Positions 52,761-62,567 of a stretch of DNA of 64,000 nt are shown here, piece after piece. The position numbers and the translations under genes are program-made. The notes beneath the pieces are model-generated. The model was not told the origin of the DNA. It did no database searches and saw nothing but the letters and a program-made list of their open reading frames with translations. Positions within the stretch are counted from its first letter, which is position 1; each line of letters opens with the position of its first letter. This DNA comes from Comamonadaceae bacterium (GTDB lineage: Bacteria > Pseudomonadota > Gammaproteobacteria > Burkholderiales > Burkholderiaceae_C), in the NCBI GenBank assembly GCA_027488735.1, contig JAIYBB010000005.1, forward strand, positions 186,001 through 250,000, read 5' to 3'.

Positions 52761-53144
52761 ATGAACTTATTCAACGGAGCATTTGGCATCCATGAGCGTG
52801 CCTTAGGCGTTCGCAGCCAGCGCCTGGAAGTGTTGTCACGCAATATCGCCAACGCCGACACCCCTAATTACAAAGCCGAAGAGCTGGACTTCAAAGCCAT
52901 GCTCAAAGAAACCAGTCGCGAATACATATCCGCTACGCATTCCAAGCATTACGCCGCTTTGGAAGAGCAAGCAGATGACGGCAAGCGTTTTCGCGTGCCG
53001 TTCAACAGTTCTTTTGACGGTAACACCGTAGAGATCAGTGTCGAGCAGGCCCAGTTTGGTCAAGCCGCCGCTGAATACCAAACCACATTGAATTTTTTGG
53101 AAAGCCGCATTGGCGGCATCCGCAAAGCTTTGAAAGGGGAGTGA
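52761..53144 (+). CDS. flgB: Flagellar basal-body rod protein FlgB
   Basis: FlgB is the proximal rod subunit. The flg_bb_rod N-terminus is clear (LEVLSRNIANADTPNYKAEELDF), with the C-terminal AAEYQTTLNFLESRIGGIRKALKGE. 127 residues. ATG at 52761 with GGGAG; an in-frame GTG lies one codon earlier. First gene of the flgBCDEFGHIJK operon. Confidence 0.95.
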   Translation: MNLFNGAFGIHERALGVRSQRLEVLSRNIANADTPNYKAEELDFKAMLKETSREYISATHSKHYAALEEQADDGKRFRVPFNSSFDGNTVEISVEQAQFGQAAAEYQTTLNFLESRIGGIRKALKGE

Positions 53145-53150
53145 TAGACC

Positions 53151-53579
53151 ATGAGAACACTTGACAGTGTGTTTGGCATCGCCGGCACCGCCCTCAATTC
53201 CCAACTGGTGCGCATGAACACCACCGCGTCTAACTTGGCCAACGCATCAACCGTGGCCAAAACCGAGGGCGAAGCATTTCGCGCCAAACGCCCGGTGTTC
53301 AAAGCCTTGGTCAAAGACGAATTCACCAACGCCGGCTTTCCTTATTTGGGCGGCGTGAAAGTGGACCAAGTGGTGGACGACCCCACACCGATTCGCAGTA
53401 TTTACGACCCGGGCAACCCCTCAGCCGATGAAAAAGGCTATGTGTTTTTGTCCAATGTGAACGAGATGCAAGAAATGGTCGAAATGATGGCCGCTTCACG
53501 CTCTTACCAAAACAACGTTGAAGTGGTGAACACCGCCCGTCAATTGATGATGCGCACCCTTGAAATCACCAAAACCTGA
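53151..53579 (+). CDS. flgC: Flagellar basal-body rod protein FlgC
   Basis: FlgC is a proximal rod subunit. Rod-family ends: LNSQLVRMNTTASNLANASTVA and EMQEMVEMMAASRSYQNNVEVVNTARQLMMRTLEI. 142 residues, 6 bp after flgB. Confidence 0.96.
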   Translation: MRTLDSVFGIAGTALNSQLVRMNTTASNLANASTVAKTEGEAFRAKRPVFKALVKDEFTNAGFPYLGGVKVDQVVDDPTPIRSIYDPGNPSADEKGYVFLSNVNEMQEMVEMMAASRSYQNNVEVVNTARQLMMRTLEITKT

Positions 53580-53598
53580 CCCTAGAAAGTAAATCGAC

Positions 53599-54297
53599 AT
53601 GGCCACCCCCACCGCAGCCAAAGCACCTTTGCCAAGTGGCATCGTTAGCTATGAAGACTACATCGCGAAGAACAAAGTCAAAGCGCCGTCCAACACCATG
53701 GACCAAGGCGCATTTTTGACCTTATTCACCACGCAATTGAAAAACCAAAACCCCTTGGACCCGGTGAAAAACGAAGCCTTCGTGGCGCAGTTGGCGCAGT
53801 TCTCGCAACTTGAAGCCACCAGCGCCATGAAGAACAGCATGGAGACCATGGTCAAGAGCTTGGAAGGCGACAAGATGCTGGCCGGTGCCGCCATGATTGG
53901 TCGCCGCGTGGCAGTGCCCAACGGCCCGCTGATTTTGTTGGGCGGTCAACCTGTCGAGGCCAATGTCGATCTGACCACCGGTGCGGACGGCGTGCAAATG
54001 AAGGTCTTTGATGAAAAAGGTCAGTTGGTACGCAAGCAAATTTTCGGTGCACAGCCCATCGGCCCTATGCGATTGAGCTGGGACGGCTACAGCGACAGTG
54101 GTGCGGCCATGCCAGACGGCAGCTACACCATGCAGGTGTTGGCCAGCAGCATGGGCAAGGCCCTGCAACCCACGGTCAACACTTTGTCTACGGTGCGCAG
54201 CGTGTCCAACGCCGGCACGGGCGACAACACCTGGTTATTGGAGGTCGATGGCGGCAAGAGCGTCAACATGGCCGATGTCAAGCGCATTGCTTACTGA
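53599..54297 (+). CDS. flgD: Hook cap/assembly protein FlgD
   Basis: FlgD caps the growing hook and sets FlgE polymerisation. The N-terminal export/cap region FLTLFTTQLKNQNPLDPVKNEAFVAQLAQFSQLE is diagnostic; the FLGD Ig-like and TudorC domains follow (LVRKQIFGAQPIGPMRLSWDGYSDSGAAMPDG). 232 residues. Located directly before flgE. Confidence 0.95.
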   Translation: MATPTAAKAPLPSGIVSYEDYIAKNKVKAPSNTMDQGAFLTLFTTQLKNQNPLDPVKNEAFVAQLAQFSQLEATSAMKNSMETMVKSLEGDKMLAGAAMIGRRVAVPNGPLILLGGQPVEANVDLTTGADGVQMKVFDEKGQLVRKQIFGAQPIGPMRLSWDGYSDSGAAMPDGSYTMQVLASSMGKALQPTVNTLSTVRSVSNAGTGDNTWLLEVDGGKSVNMADVKRIAY

Positions 54298-54332
54298 TCA
54301 AACCCACACAGCACATACAACGGAGTTAACAC

Positions 54333-57300
54333 ATGTCATTTTTTACCTCACTCACCGGTTTGAATGCGGCCACCGCGCAATTGGGCGTGACATCCAACAA
54401 CATTGCCAACGCGAGTACCGTGGGTTTCAAGCGCAGTCGCGCCGACTTCGGCGACATTTTTGCAACATCTCCTTTGCAAAAAGCCACATCAACCATCGGT
54501 CAAGGTGTGTCGCTCAAACGCGTGACGCAAGAGTTTGGTCAGGGCAATATGAACTTCTCGTCCAACACCTTGGACTTGGCGATTTCCGGTGACGGTTTTT
54601 TCCCGCTCAAATCAGCTGACGGATTCCAAGACATCTTCACGCGTAACGGCTCGTTCATGATGAACGACCAGTACAACGTGGTGAACTCGGCCGGTCAGCG
54701 TTTGATGGCGGCGTCGGTTGACTCGACCGGCAAAGCCAATTTGAACGACTTGAACGTGTTGACCATTCCGCAAAAAACCACCGGCATGGCCAAGGAAACT
54801 TCACTGGTGCAATTGGGCTTGAACTTTCCGGCCGATGCACAAGTGGTGACCAAATCCTTCAACCGCAACGACCCCGCCTCTTACAACAAGAGCACAGCGT
54901 TGACGGTGTATGACAAGGGCGGTAACGGTTACTTGGCCACGGTGTATTACGCCAAAACTCAAAATGCGAGTCAGGCGGACCCGAACAACAAATGGCAAAC
55001 CTATGTGTATGTGGGTGAAACTTTGGTGGCAGCTGCATTGCAACAAGCCACAGACACCACTGGCGAGCCTTTGTATGTGAATAAATACGGTCAACTCAAG
55101 CCTGAAAGTGAAGTGGGCGATTTGTTGGTCAACGCAAAAACACAAAAGTTTTCACTCAACCAGTTGACCGATTTGCGCAATTCTGAACCAGCAACGGTCA
55201 GTGGCGGCAAGGCCCCCCGGCTGAGCACATTGGAAGGTATTGATTTCAGTGTGCTGCAGCCTTCGCAGTTGAAAGACCTGTTTCAAATCGAAGTCGACGG
55301 TTCGGGCGAGGTTTCCGTCGGTTTAGATCATTTGGCCGGTACGAACTTGCCGGCATTGTCAGGAACAGAGATTGCCAAGGAATTTACCAATGTCTTGAAC
55401 CGTAAATTTGGTGACGAGCGCTTCTTTAACTTCGCCGGACAACAAACTTTCCAAATCACTGCCTCGAACGCGGATGGCACCTTGATTCAAAACCGCACCA
55501 TCCAATTGGATGCGGATGACATGACTTACGAGCAGGTGACTGACAAGATCAACAGCCAGTTAAGCGGCAGCAGCAATGTGTTGTCTAACGTGAGCTTTGC
55601 CAAAACGCCACCATCGCCTGAAGAATTCAGAGGCTACACCCTGACCATCGATGGCGTCGAGGTTTCCAACCGAATTGACCTTGGCACCACGCTCAGCACC
55701 AAGCCCATGGAAGATTTGACGACCAAATTGCAAACCCGTATCCAACTCGACTTGCAACAACGCTTGGGCTATACGGCTGAAGCTGCGAGCAAGGTGACCG
55801 TGAATGTGCAAAACGGTAACGAGGTACGTATCAATGATGCCAATGGCGGCACCATTTCTGATTTTTCATTGAGCAGTATCAGTGCAGGCTCAAAAAATAT
55901 CATTGCCAACCAAAAGCATTTGACCGGTGTTGACGCTTTGGAATTGGGTGACTACGACAACATGGTGCTGGAGATCAGCAGCAGCAGAGGCAGCGACACA
56001 GTGACCTTGGACCTGACCGACACCGATCCAAGCGACTTGAATGTGCTGGCGCAAGAATTACAAGACAAAACCCAAGCCAAGTTGATTGAATTGGGATGGA
56101 GCACTTTTGAAGCCTCACAAGTCACTATTTCAGAAGACCCAGATGTAGCTGGCAAACTGATCGTCAGTGACATCGGCGGGCATGAAATTCAATCGTTTTC
56201 TTTGACACCCAGAAGCACGGGTGCGACACCTTTCCCGACAGCCCCTGTGCTGGTCAGTGGTGAATCCACTATCACGTTGGCGGGTGTTGATTTTGGCGCT
56301 GAACCTGTGGACGCTGAAAGCTTGCTGAGCCATTTCTCCAGCTTGAAATTCACCACGACCGATGCCACTGGTTCCTTGACCAGCACCATTGCATTGAATG
56401 CAGCGTCGTTCCCAAGCTTGACCGGTGTCGACCCAATTCCCAGCTACCTCACATTTGACCCGACCAATACAGAGCACATGGATTTGCTGGCAACAGACAT
56501 ACAAACCTTGCTGCAAGCCACCGCCAAGGGCGCCACCACTTCAGTGGCCTGGGACTCCAATACCAACGCTTTCACTGTGACCGACACCAGCGGCAACTTC
56601 ATGAGTGAATTGACGCTGACTGCAGACACCGATGATTACCCGACTTTGACCAAAGGTGGCAGCACGGTTCAAGTGGACGTCGTGACCGACAACGACGGCA
56701 ATGTGATCACGCCCAGTTCTTACACCCTCTCCAACGTCAGTTTCCCTTTGGGCACGACACCGACAGGCACCGAGTTCAATTCGTTTGACTTCAGTTTGGA
56801 AGATGGCACCTCATTGACCAATGTGGCCTTGGAAGACCTGACCTTGTCGAGCACGCCGATCAACGATCTGGCCATCCGCTTGCAAGAAAAAATCCGTGCG
56901 GCTTTGAATGCGGAAGACCCTGATGTGTATGACACCGACCGTGTCAACAAAATCACGGTGTCTGTGATCAACGGCAAAGATTTGAAAATCATTGATGCCA
57001 GCGGCGTGACAAACATCACCGGTTTTTCACTGAACGCCGCATCCGCGACCGCCTCTACGGTGTCAGTGGGTGGTAAAAATTTCGCCATCAGCAAGTTACC
57101 TACCGAGAACATGGTCAAAGCAAACTATGACCCTGTAACGCAAAAATTCAATTTCGAACCCGTGTTGGGCAACAGCATCACCTTGTCGGGCTTGAACAAC
57201 CAAATGGGCATCACCACACCGCTGACACAAGAAGTCGGCAGTGACATGTTGAGCATTTCTGGTTCGCCATCCATCACCAATAACTACATCCGTCCCATCA

Positions 57301-58547
57301 AGCTGCAACGCTATGGCATGAAGGTGGAATACGACACGGTGAATGAAAAGTTCATTTTCAAATCGGGCACCACAGGCGACTCCTCCAGCATCAAAATCAG
57401 CAACCCCAACACTTTCGCCTCAGAACGTCTGGGTATTGCGGCCGATGGCAACTATGAAGTCAAGCCTTCCATCATGGCGGTTCGTGGTATTGAATCTAAG
57501 CCTGCGGTTATGTTGGGTTCACCTTTGGGTATCAACGCCAACAACAACTTCAGCGTCAACTTGACCAACAACAAATTTGTGGTGTCGGTAGATGATGTCA
57601 AAGGCACGGTGTATTTGGAACCCAAAGAAACCTACACCATCGATTCTTTTGTGCAAGCTTTGCAAAACGGCATCAATCGCTTGGCCGGACCGCCTGACCA
57701 ACATGGCTTGACCGGTTCCATGGTGTCTGGTGTCAAAGTCGCGTACGACAAAGCCACCAACGGTTTGACGTTCACTACGGGCACGGCTTCGACCAACTCA
57801 TTTATCAAGGTGTCGGGTGACAGCCAGTGGGGCTTGGCCAACGTAGAAGGCGGCCGCGGCAATACCTCGACCTGGATCAAACCCACGCAATACACCCAAA
57901 CCGTCAATGGTGTGGAAGTGGCCATGTACATCGACGAATTCGGCAAAGAAACATTCAGCCCAGATGGCTTTAAGAACTTGCCAGAGTGGTCACCGATTTT
58001 CTTGGAAAAAGGCGAACTGACCTTTGACACATCCGGTAACTTGGTGTCACCCAAACAAGGTTCACAACTCGACACCGTGTTCTTGCCAGACGGTAAGGGC
58101 GCATTGACGATCAATATCAACTACTCCAAATCCACCCAGTTTTCATCGCCTTACGCGGTGTTGTCACAGTCGCAAGACGGTGCACCCGAAGGTGATTTGG
58201 TGGGCTTGTCTATCGGCGACGATGGTTTGGTCAACGCCTCTTATTCAAACGGGGCGCAGAAATCGCTGGGCAAAGTGGTGTTGGTGAACTTCTCCAATCC
58301 CACCGGTTTGCGCCAGATTGGTGACACCAGTTATTACAAATCGGCCACATCAGGTGCTGCCAAGTACGGTGAGGCCGGTTCAGCAGGTTTCGGTACGGTG
58401 CGCTCCGGTGCGACAGAACGGGCCAACGTGGACTTGACGCAAGAACTGGTCGACTTGATCACCGAGCAGCGGAACTTCCAGGCCAATGCCAAAGCGATTG
58501 AGACCAGCACCACCATGACCCAATCCATTATTCAAATCAGGGCGTAA
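54333..58547 (+). CDS. flgE: Flagellar hook protein FlgE, very large modular form
   Basis: FlgE builds the hook. The ends are canonical: N-terminal FTSLTGLNAATAQLGVTSNNIANASTVGFKRS region and C-terminal LVDLITEQRNFQANAKAIETSTTMTQSIIQIR. At 1404 residues it is three times the E. coli length (402). The extra mass lies between the D1 arms: residues about 370-515, 520-630, 640-765 and 795-905 each end in a similar IxDxxG.I..FSL/LTL unit and contain LQ-K/R helices and beta strands, so the segments look like divergent copies of one module. No Cys is evident. ORF is uninterrupted. Longest gene in the window; flgF follows by 22 bp. Confidence 0.95.
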   Translation: MSFFTSLTGLNAATAQLGVTSNNIANASTVGFKRSRADFGDIFATSPLQKATSTIGQGVSLKRVTQEFGQGNMNFSSNTLDLAISGDGFFPLKSADGFQDIFTRNGSFMMNDQYNVVNSAGQRLMAASVDSTGKANLNDLNVLTIPQKTTGMAKETSLVQLGLNFPADAQVVTKSFNRNDPASYNKSTALTVYDKGGNGYLATVYYAKTQNASQADPNNKWQTYVYVGETLVAAALQQATDTTGEPLYVNKYGQLKPESEVGDLLVNAKTQKFSLNQLTDLRNSEPATVSGGKAPRLSTLEGIDFSVLQPSQLKDLFQIEVDGSGEVSVGLDHLAGTNLPALSGTEIAKEFTNVLNRKFGDERFFNFAGQQTFQITASNADGTLIQNRTIQLDADDMTYEQVTDKINSQLSGSSNVLSNVSFAKTPPSPEEFRGYTLTIDGVEVSNRIDLGTTLSTKPMEDLTTKLQTRIQLDLQQRLGYTAEAASKVTVNVQNGNEVRINDANGGTISDFSLSSISAGSKNIIANQKHLTGVDALELGDYDNMVLEISSSRGSDTVTLDLTDTDPSDLNVLAQELQDKTQAKLIELGWSTFEASQVTISEDPDVAGKLIVSDIGGHEIQSFSLTPRSTGATPFPTAPVLVSGESTITLAGVDFGAEPVDAESLLSHFSSLKFTTTDATGSLTSTIALNAASFPSLTGVDPIPSYLTFDPTNTEHMDLLATDIQTLLQATAKGATTSVAWDSNTNAFTVTDTSGNFMSELTLTADTDDYPTLTKGGSTVQVDVVTDNDGNVITPSSYTLSNVSFPLGTTPTGTEFNSFDFSLEDGTSLTNVALEDLTLSSTPINDLAIRLQEKIRAALNAEDPDVYDTDRVNKITVSVINGKDLKIIDASGVTNITGFSLNAASATASTVSVGGKNFAISKLPTENMVKANYDPVTQKFNFEPVLGNSITLSGLNNQMGITTPLTQEVGSDMLSISGSPSITNNYIRPIKLQRYGMKVEYDTVNEKFIFKSGTTGDSSSIKISNPNTFASERLGIAADGNYEVKPSIMAVRGIESKPAVMLGSPLGINANNNFSVNLTNNKFVVSVDDVKGTVYLEPKETYTIDSFVQALQNGINRLAGPPDQHGLTGSMVSGVKVAYDKATNGLTFTTGTASTNSFIKVSGDSQWGLANVEGGRGNTSTWIKPTQYTQTVNGVEVAMYIDEFGKETFSPDGFKNLPEWSPIFLEKGELTFDTSGNLVSPKQGSQLDTVFLPDGKGALTININYSKSTQFSSPYAVLSQSQDGAPEGDLVGLSIGDDGLVNASYSNGAQKSLGKVVLVNFSNPTGLRQIGDTSYYKSATSGAAKYGEAGSAGFGTVRSGATERANVDLTQELVDLITEQRNFQANAKAIETSTTMTQSIIQIRA

Positions 58548-58569
58548 AGCCCCTCCTTAGAGAATCGAC

Positions 58570-59337
58570 ATGGAACGCCTAGCCTTTAATTCTTCTGCAG
58601 CAATCACTGAAATGCGTCTGGCTCGCCAGGTCTTGGCCAATGAAATGGCCAACATGACCACCACGGGCTTTAAGCGTTCTTTTGAAGTGTCCATGAAAGC
58701 GTTCAAAGCAGATGGCGGAGGGTTTGACTCCAGCTTCCAGCCGCAGGCCGCGCACATGGACTTCATCCAATTGAAGCCCGGTCCGTTGATTGCCACAGGC
58801 CGCGACCTAGACATCCATCTGAATGACCACACAGTGTTGGGGGTGCAAGCGCCCAACGGCGAGACGGCATTTACCCGCCGTGGTGATTTGCAAGTGTCGG
58901 TCGACGGCATCTTGCAAACCGGCAATGGCCACCCGGTCATGGGCGAGGGCAACACCCCGATCACGGTGTCGCCCGACCTGAAAGTCAATATTGCGGACGA
59001 CGGCGGCGTGTATGTCAGTAACCCGTCACAGCCGGGCATCCAAACCCAAGAATTGGTGGGCAATTTGATGCTGCGTGACGCCAGCGAAACCCCGCTCACA
59101 AGACGGGAAGACGGCTTATTTAAAGTGCACGACAAGCCATCTGGCTCAGATTTTGCTTCAGGTCCTATGAGGGTGTCAGTAATGTCACAGGCTTTGGAAG
59201 GCAGCAATGTCAATCCCCAAGAAGCCATGGTCAAACTGATCGAGCAGGCCCGCATGTTCGAGCAACAAGTGCGCATGGTGAAGTCCAGCCATGACAACGA
59301 CCAAGCCGGGGCCAGCATGATGAAGTTGAACGGCTGA
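58570..59337 (+). CDS. flgF: Flagellar basal-body rod protein FlgF
   Basis: FlgF is a proximal rod protein. Rod-type N-terminus EMRLARQVLANEMANMTTTGFKRSFEVSM, middle RDLDIHLNDHTVLGVQAPNGETAFTRRGDLQVS, and C-terminal SNVNPQEAMVKLIEQARMFEQQVRMVKSSHDNDQ. 255 residues, typical. It lies 22 bp after flgE and 49 bp before flgG. Confidence 0.94.
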   Translation: MERLAFNSSAAITEMRLARQVLANEMANMTTTGFKRSFEVSMKAFKADGGGFDSSFQPQAAHMDFIQLKPGPLIATGRDLDIHLNDHTVLGVQAPNGETAFTRRGDLQVSVDGILQTGNGHPVMGEGNTPITVSPDLKVNIADDGGVYVSNPSQPGIQTQELVGNLMLRDASETPLTRREDGLFKVHDKPSGSDFASGPMRVSVMSQALEGSNVNPQEAMVKLIEQARMFEQQVRMVKSSHDNDQAGASMMKLNG

Positions 59338-59386
59338 TGCAAGTTGACACAGACAGATTGAATATTTGAAGAACAGGGGTTAGACG

Positions 59387-60172
59387 ATGGATGCAGCTTT
59401 ATGGGTTTCCAAGACCGGCTTGGACGCGCAGCAGACGCGCATGAACGTCATTTCCAATAACTTGGCCAACGTATCGACCACGGGCTTCAAGCGCGACCGC
59501 GCGGTATTTGAAGATTTGCTCTACCAAAACATTCGCCAAGCAGGCGGGCAAACCACAGCCAACACGCAAGCGCCTACAGGCCTGATGCTGGGTACAGGTA
59601 CCAAAGTGGTGGCCACAGAAAAATTGCATATCCAAGGCAATTTGATCAACAGCCAAAACCCGCTCGACGTCGCCATCATGGGCGACGGTTTTTTCCAGAT
59701 TCAACAACAAGACGGCACCATCGCCTACACGCGCGACGGTGCGTTCAAGCTGACAGGCACGGGACAGCTGGTCACCTCGACCGGTTTTTTCCTCGAGCCC
59801 AACGTCACCATTCCCGGCAACGCATCTTCATTGACCATCGGCCGCGACGGCACGGTGTCCGTTGAACTGGTCGGCGGTCAAGGCCAGCAGGTGCTGGGTC
59901 AAATTCAGATCGCCAAGTTCATCAACCCGAGTGGCTTAAAGCCGCTGGGTAACAACTTGATGGCCGCTACCGCTGCCAGCGGTCCGGTGCAATTGTTGCA
60001 ACCGGGCACCGTGGGTGCGGGCGTGTTGAACCAAGGTTCGTTGGAAGCTTCCAACGTGAACGTGGTGGAAGAAATGGTCAACATGATCGAAACCCAACGT
60101 GCTTACGAAATCAACTCCAAATCGATCGAAGCGGTCGACGGCATGTTGAAGTATTTGAACCAAAACCTGTAA
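59387..60172 (+). CDS. flgG: Flagellar distal rod protein FlgG
   Basis: FlgG forms the distal rod. Motifs: LDAQQTRMNVISNNLANVSTTGFKRDRAVFEDLLYQ at the N-terminus and SLEASNVNVVEEMVNMIETQRAYEINSKSIEAVDGMLKYL at the end; 261 residues. It is 20 bp before flgH. Confidence 0.97.
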   Translation: MDAALWVSKTGLDAQQTRMNVISNNLANVSTTGFKRDRAVFEDLLYQNIRQAGGQTTANTQAPTGLMLGTGTKVVATEKLHIQGNLINSQNPLDVAIMGDGFFQIQQQDGTIAYTRDGAFKLTGTGQLVTSTGFFLEPNVTIPGNASSLTIGRDGTVSVELVGGQGQQVLGQIQIAKFINPSGLKPLGNNLMAATAASGPVQLLQPGTVGAGVLNQGSLEASNVNVVEEMVNMIETQRAYEINSKSIEAVDGMLKYLNQNL

Positions 60173-60192
60173 TCCAAAACTTCACTGACATC

Positions 60193-60876
60193 ATGAAAAA
60201 ATTCTTATCTTTAGTGGCTGTGGTGGTGGGATTGCAGGCGTGTGCCCAACCCGACCCCATGCTGCCCGCCTTGACTTCTTCACCGGACTTTGCGCCGGTG
60301 TACCCGTTGGTGCAAGACCAGACCAAACCTGCCACCGGTGGCATTTACGGCAATCGCCAAAGCGATGCTTGGTTCGGTCGCGGCCGTAATTACCAAGTCG
60401 GTGACTTGATCACGGTGATGTTGAATGAATCCACACAAGCCGCTCGCAGCCAAGGCACGGACATCAGCAAAGATGCCTCCAACACAGCCTTGCCCTCTGG
60501 CATCAGCAAATTCATTGCAGGCTCTACCAGTCCATTCAGTGGTGTTGATTTGAATTCTTCAACCACCAAAAGCACTGGCAAGGGCACGGCAGACCAACAG
60601 GCCAGCTTGACCGGCTCGATCACGGTCACGGTGATTGAAATTTTGGCCAATGGTAATTTGGTGGTGCGCGGAGAAAAGAAATTGGGTTTGTCTGAAGGCA
60701 CTGAAGTGATTCAAGTCGCCGGTGTGATTCGCCCGCAAGACGTCGGCCCCAATGGCACAGTGAATTCATTGCGCCTGGCCAATGCACAAATTTCCTACCG
60801 TGGTTCGGGTGACTTGGCGAGTGCCAGCAAGCCCGGCTGGGGCACCTCCGCCTTGATGAAATTCTGGCCCTTTTAA
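60193..60876 (+). CDS. flgH: Flagellar L-ring lipoprotein FlgH
   Basis: FlgH makes the outer-membrane L-ring. A lipoprotein signal ends in LQAC (Cys17). The L-ring domain has NRQSDAWFGRGRNYQVGDLITVMLNESTQAARS, LTGSITVTVIEILANGNLVVRGEKKL and VNSLRLANAQISYRGSGDL. 227 residues. 22 bp before flgI. Confidence 0.96.
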   Translation: MKKFLSLVAVVVGLQACAQPDPMLPALTSSPDFAPVYPLVQDQTKPATGGIYGNRQSDAWFGRGRNYQVGDLITVMLNESTQAARSQGTDISKDASNTALPSGISKFIAGSTSPFSGVDLNSSTTKSTGKGTADQQASLTGSITVTVIEILANGNLVVRGEKKLGLSEGTEVIQVAGVIRPQDVGPNGTVNSLRLANAQISYRGSGDLASASKPGWGTSALMKFWPF

Positions 60877-60898
60877 TGTTTCAACAGGTTGAACTGAC

Positions 60899-62032
60899 AT
60901 GACAAATTCGTGGTTGAAAGCAAGTTGTGTGATGCTGGCATGTGCACTGGCAACGCCGGTGTGGGCCGATCGCGTCAAAGATTTGGCCACCGTCGCTGCA
61001 CAGCGCTCCAACCAACTGATTGGTTTTGGATTGGTCGTGGGCTTGCAAGGCACCGGCGATGATGCGTCCGTGCCATTCACTACGCAAAGCATGAAAGCCA
61101 TGTTGGCGCAAATGGGTGTGCGCATTGACGGCCCGATGTCTGACTTTGAACAAGTCACATCAGCCAGCCGTATCGACATCAAAAATGCGGCAGCGGTGAT
61201 GGTCACGGCTGACTTGCCGGGTTTTGCCAAGCCGGGTCAACGCATTGACGTGAATATTTCGGCCATTGGCAAAGCCACCAATTTGCGTGGCGGTAACCTG
61301 ATCATGACTGCCATGCGCGGCGTGGACGGTGAAATTTATGCATTGGCGCAAGGCGCCCTGACCGCGACCGGCATAGACGCAGGTGCTGCAGGCTCAAAAG
61401 TGGCGATCGGCGTGCCCACAGCCGCACGAATTCCTGCGGGAGCCATTGTCGAGCGCACGGTCGAGACGCCATTCGAAAAAGCAGAGCATCTGATTTTGAA
61501 TTTGCGTGACAACGATTTCTCCACCAGCAGCGCCATGGTCGCTGCGATCAATTCAAAATTTGGTGGCGAGGTGGCGCAAGCCATCGACGGCACATCGATA
61601 TCGGTTCGAGCACCCCAAGACTTGAATCAACGCGTGTCATTCATGGGCATGTTGGAGAACATTGAAGTCACTCCCGCTGAACCAAATGCGCGCGTGGTCA
61701 TCAATTCACGCACCGGTACCGTGGTCATCAACCGCGCTGTGCGGGTCACGGCGGCTGCGGTGTCGCACGGCACGATTTCTGTGGCCATTACCGCCACCAA
61801 CGATGTGTCACAACCCAATGCACTCAGCCAGGGACAAACCACACCGGTGCAAAACGCCGATGTGGCGGTCACCGAGCCGAAAAATCCGATGTTCCTGTTC
61901 AAGCCCGGCGTAGACCTGCGTGAAATCGTGGATGCGGTCAATCAAATTGGCGCCACCCCTTCTTCCTTGATCGCGATTTTGGAAGCCTTGAAAAGCTCGG
62001 GCAGTTTGCGCGCAGAGCTCATCATCATTTGA
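60899..62032 (+). CDS. flgI: Flagellar P-ring protein FlgI
   Basis: FlgI forms the periplasmic P-ring, folded with help from FlgA. A Sec signal peptide (cleavage after PVWA, about residue 23) precedes DRVKDLATVAAQRSNQLIGFGLVVGLQGTGD. Further blocks: IDVNISAIGKATNLRGGNLIMTAM and the last RAELIII. 377 residues, normal. Confidence 0.97.
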   Translation: MTNSWLKASCVMLACALATPVWADRVKDLATVAAQRSNQLIGFGLVVGLQGTGDDASVPFTTQSMKAMLAQMGVRIDGPMSDFEQVTSASRIDIKNAAAVMVTADLPGFAKPGQRIDVNISAIGKATNLRGGNLIMTAMRGVDGEIYALAQGALTATGIDAGAAGSKVAIGVPTAARIPAGAIVERTVETPFEKAEHLILNLRDNDFSTSSAMVAAINSKFGGEVAQAIDGTSISVRAPQDLNQRVSFMGMLENIEVTPAEPNARVVINSRTGTVVINRAVRVTAAAVSHGTISVAITATNDVSQPNALSQGQTTPVQNADVAVTEPKNPMFLFKPGVDLREIVDAVNQIGATPSSLIAILEALKSSGSLRAELIII

Positions 62033-62042
62033 TGCATTGACC

Positions 62043-62567
62043 ATGGCTGATATCACCAACCCCTCCACTGTTGCGGCCAAGTCCTATTCGGACTTCGGCG
62101 CCTTGGGCGAATTGCGCGGCAAAGCCCAGCGCAATGAAAAGGGCGCATTGCGTGAATCAGCGGAGCAATTTGAAGCGCTGTTCATACAGATGATGCTCAA
62201 GTCCATGCGCGAAGCCAACGATGTGTTGAAAAGCGACATGTTCAAGTCCAATGCATTGGAAACTTTCCAAGGCATGTACGACAAAGAATTGTCCATGTCC
62301 ATGGCCAAACGCAACGCTTTAGGTTTTGCCGATGTGGTGGTCAAACAATTGAGCCAACAAGAATCTGCACCCAGCACAGCCGAGTTGCTGGCATTGCGCC
62401 AAAAAACAGGTGCCTTGCAAGCACCTGGCATGCCGCTGCACAAACCAGTGCTGCCCATGAGTTTGACGCCTGTGGAACAGCCGGCCATGCCTTTGCAGCG
62501 CCAGACCTTGAAGCCACTGCCCATGAACAAAACCATGCCTTTGGCACCCGTGAGGAATGAGCCATGA
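62043..62567 (+). CDS. flgJ: Flagellar rod-binding protein FlgJ (short form, no hydrolase domain)
   Basis: FlgJ normally caps the rod and carries a C-terminal peptidoglycan hydrolase. Here only the N-terminal rod-binding domain is present: SAEQFEALFIQMMLKSMREAND, then SNALETFQGMYDKELSMSMAKR. The C-terminal 60 residues are Pro/Met/Leu-rich and lack glucosaminidase motifs. 174 residues from ATG 62043. Overlaps flgK by 4 bp. The LysM-transglycosylase gene at 51.4 kb could replace the missing activity. Confidence 0.93.
   Translation: MADITNPSTVAAKSYSDFGALGELRGKAQRNEKGALRESAEQFEALFIQMMLKSMREANDVLKSDMFKSNALETFQGMYDKELSMSMAKRNALGFADVVVKQLSQQESAPSTAELLALRQKTGALQAPGMPLHKPVLPMSLTPVEQPAMPLQRQTLKPLPMNKTMPLAPVRNEP

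Noticed and set aside
58557-59342. 261-codon minus-strand frame opposite flgF
   Set aside because: Shadow of flgF, which fits the operon and the family.
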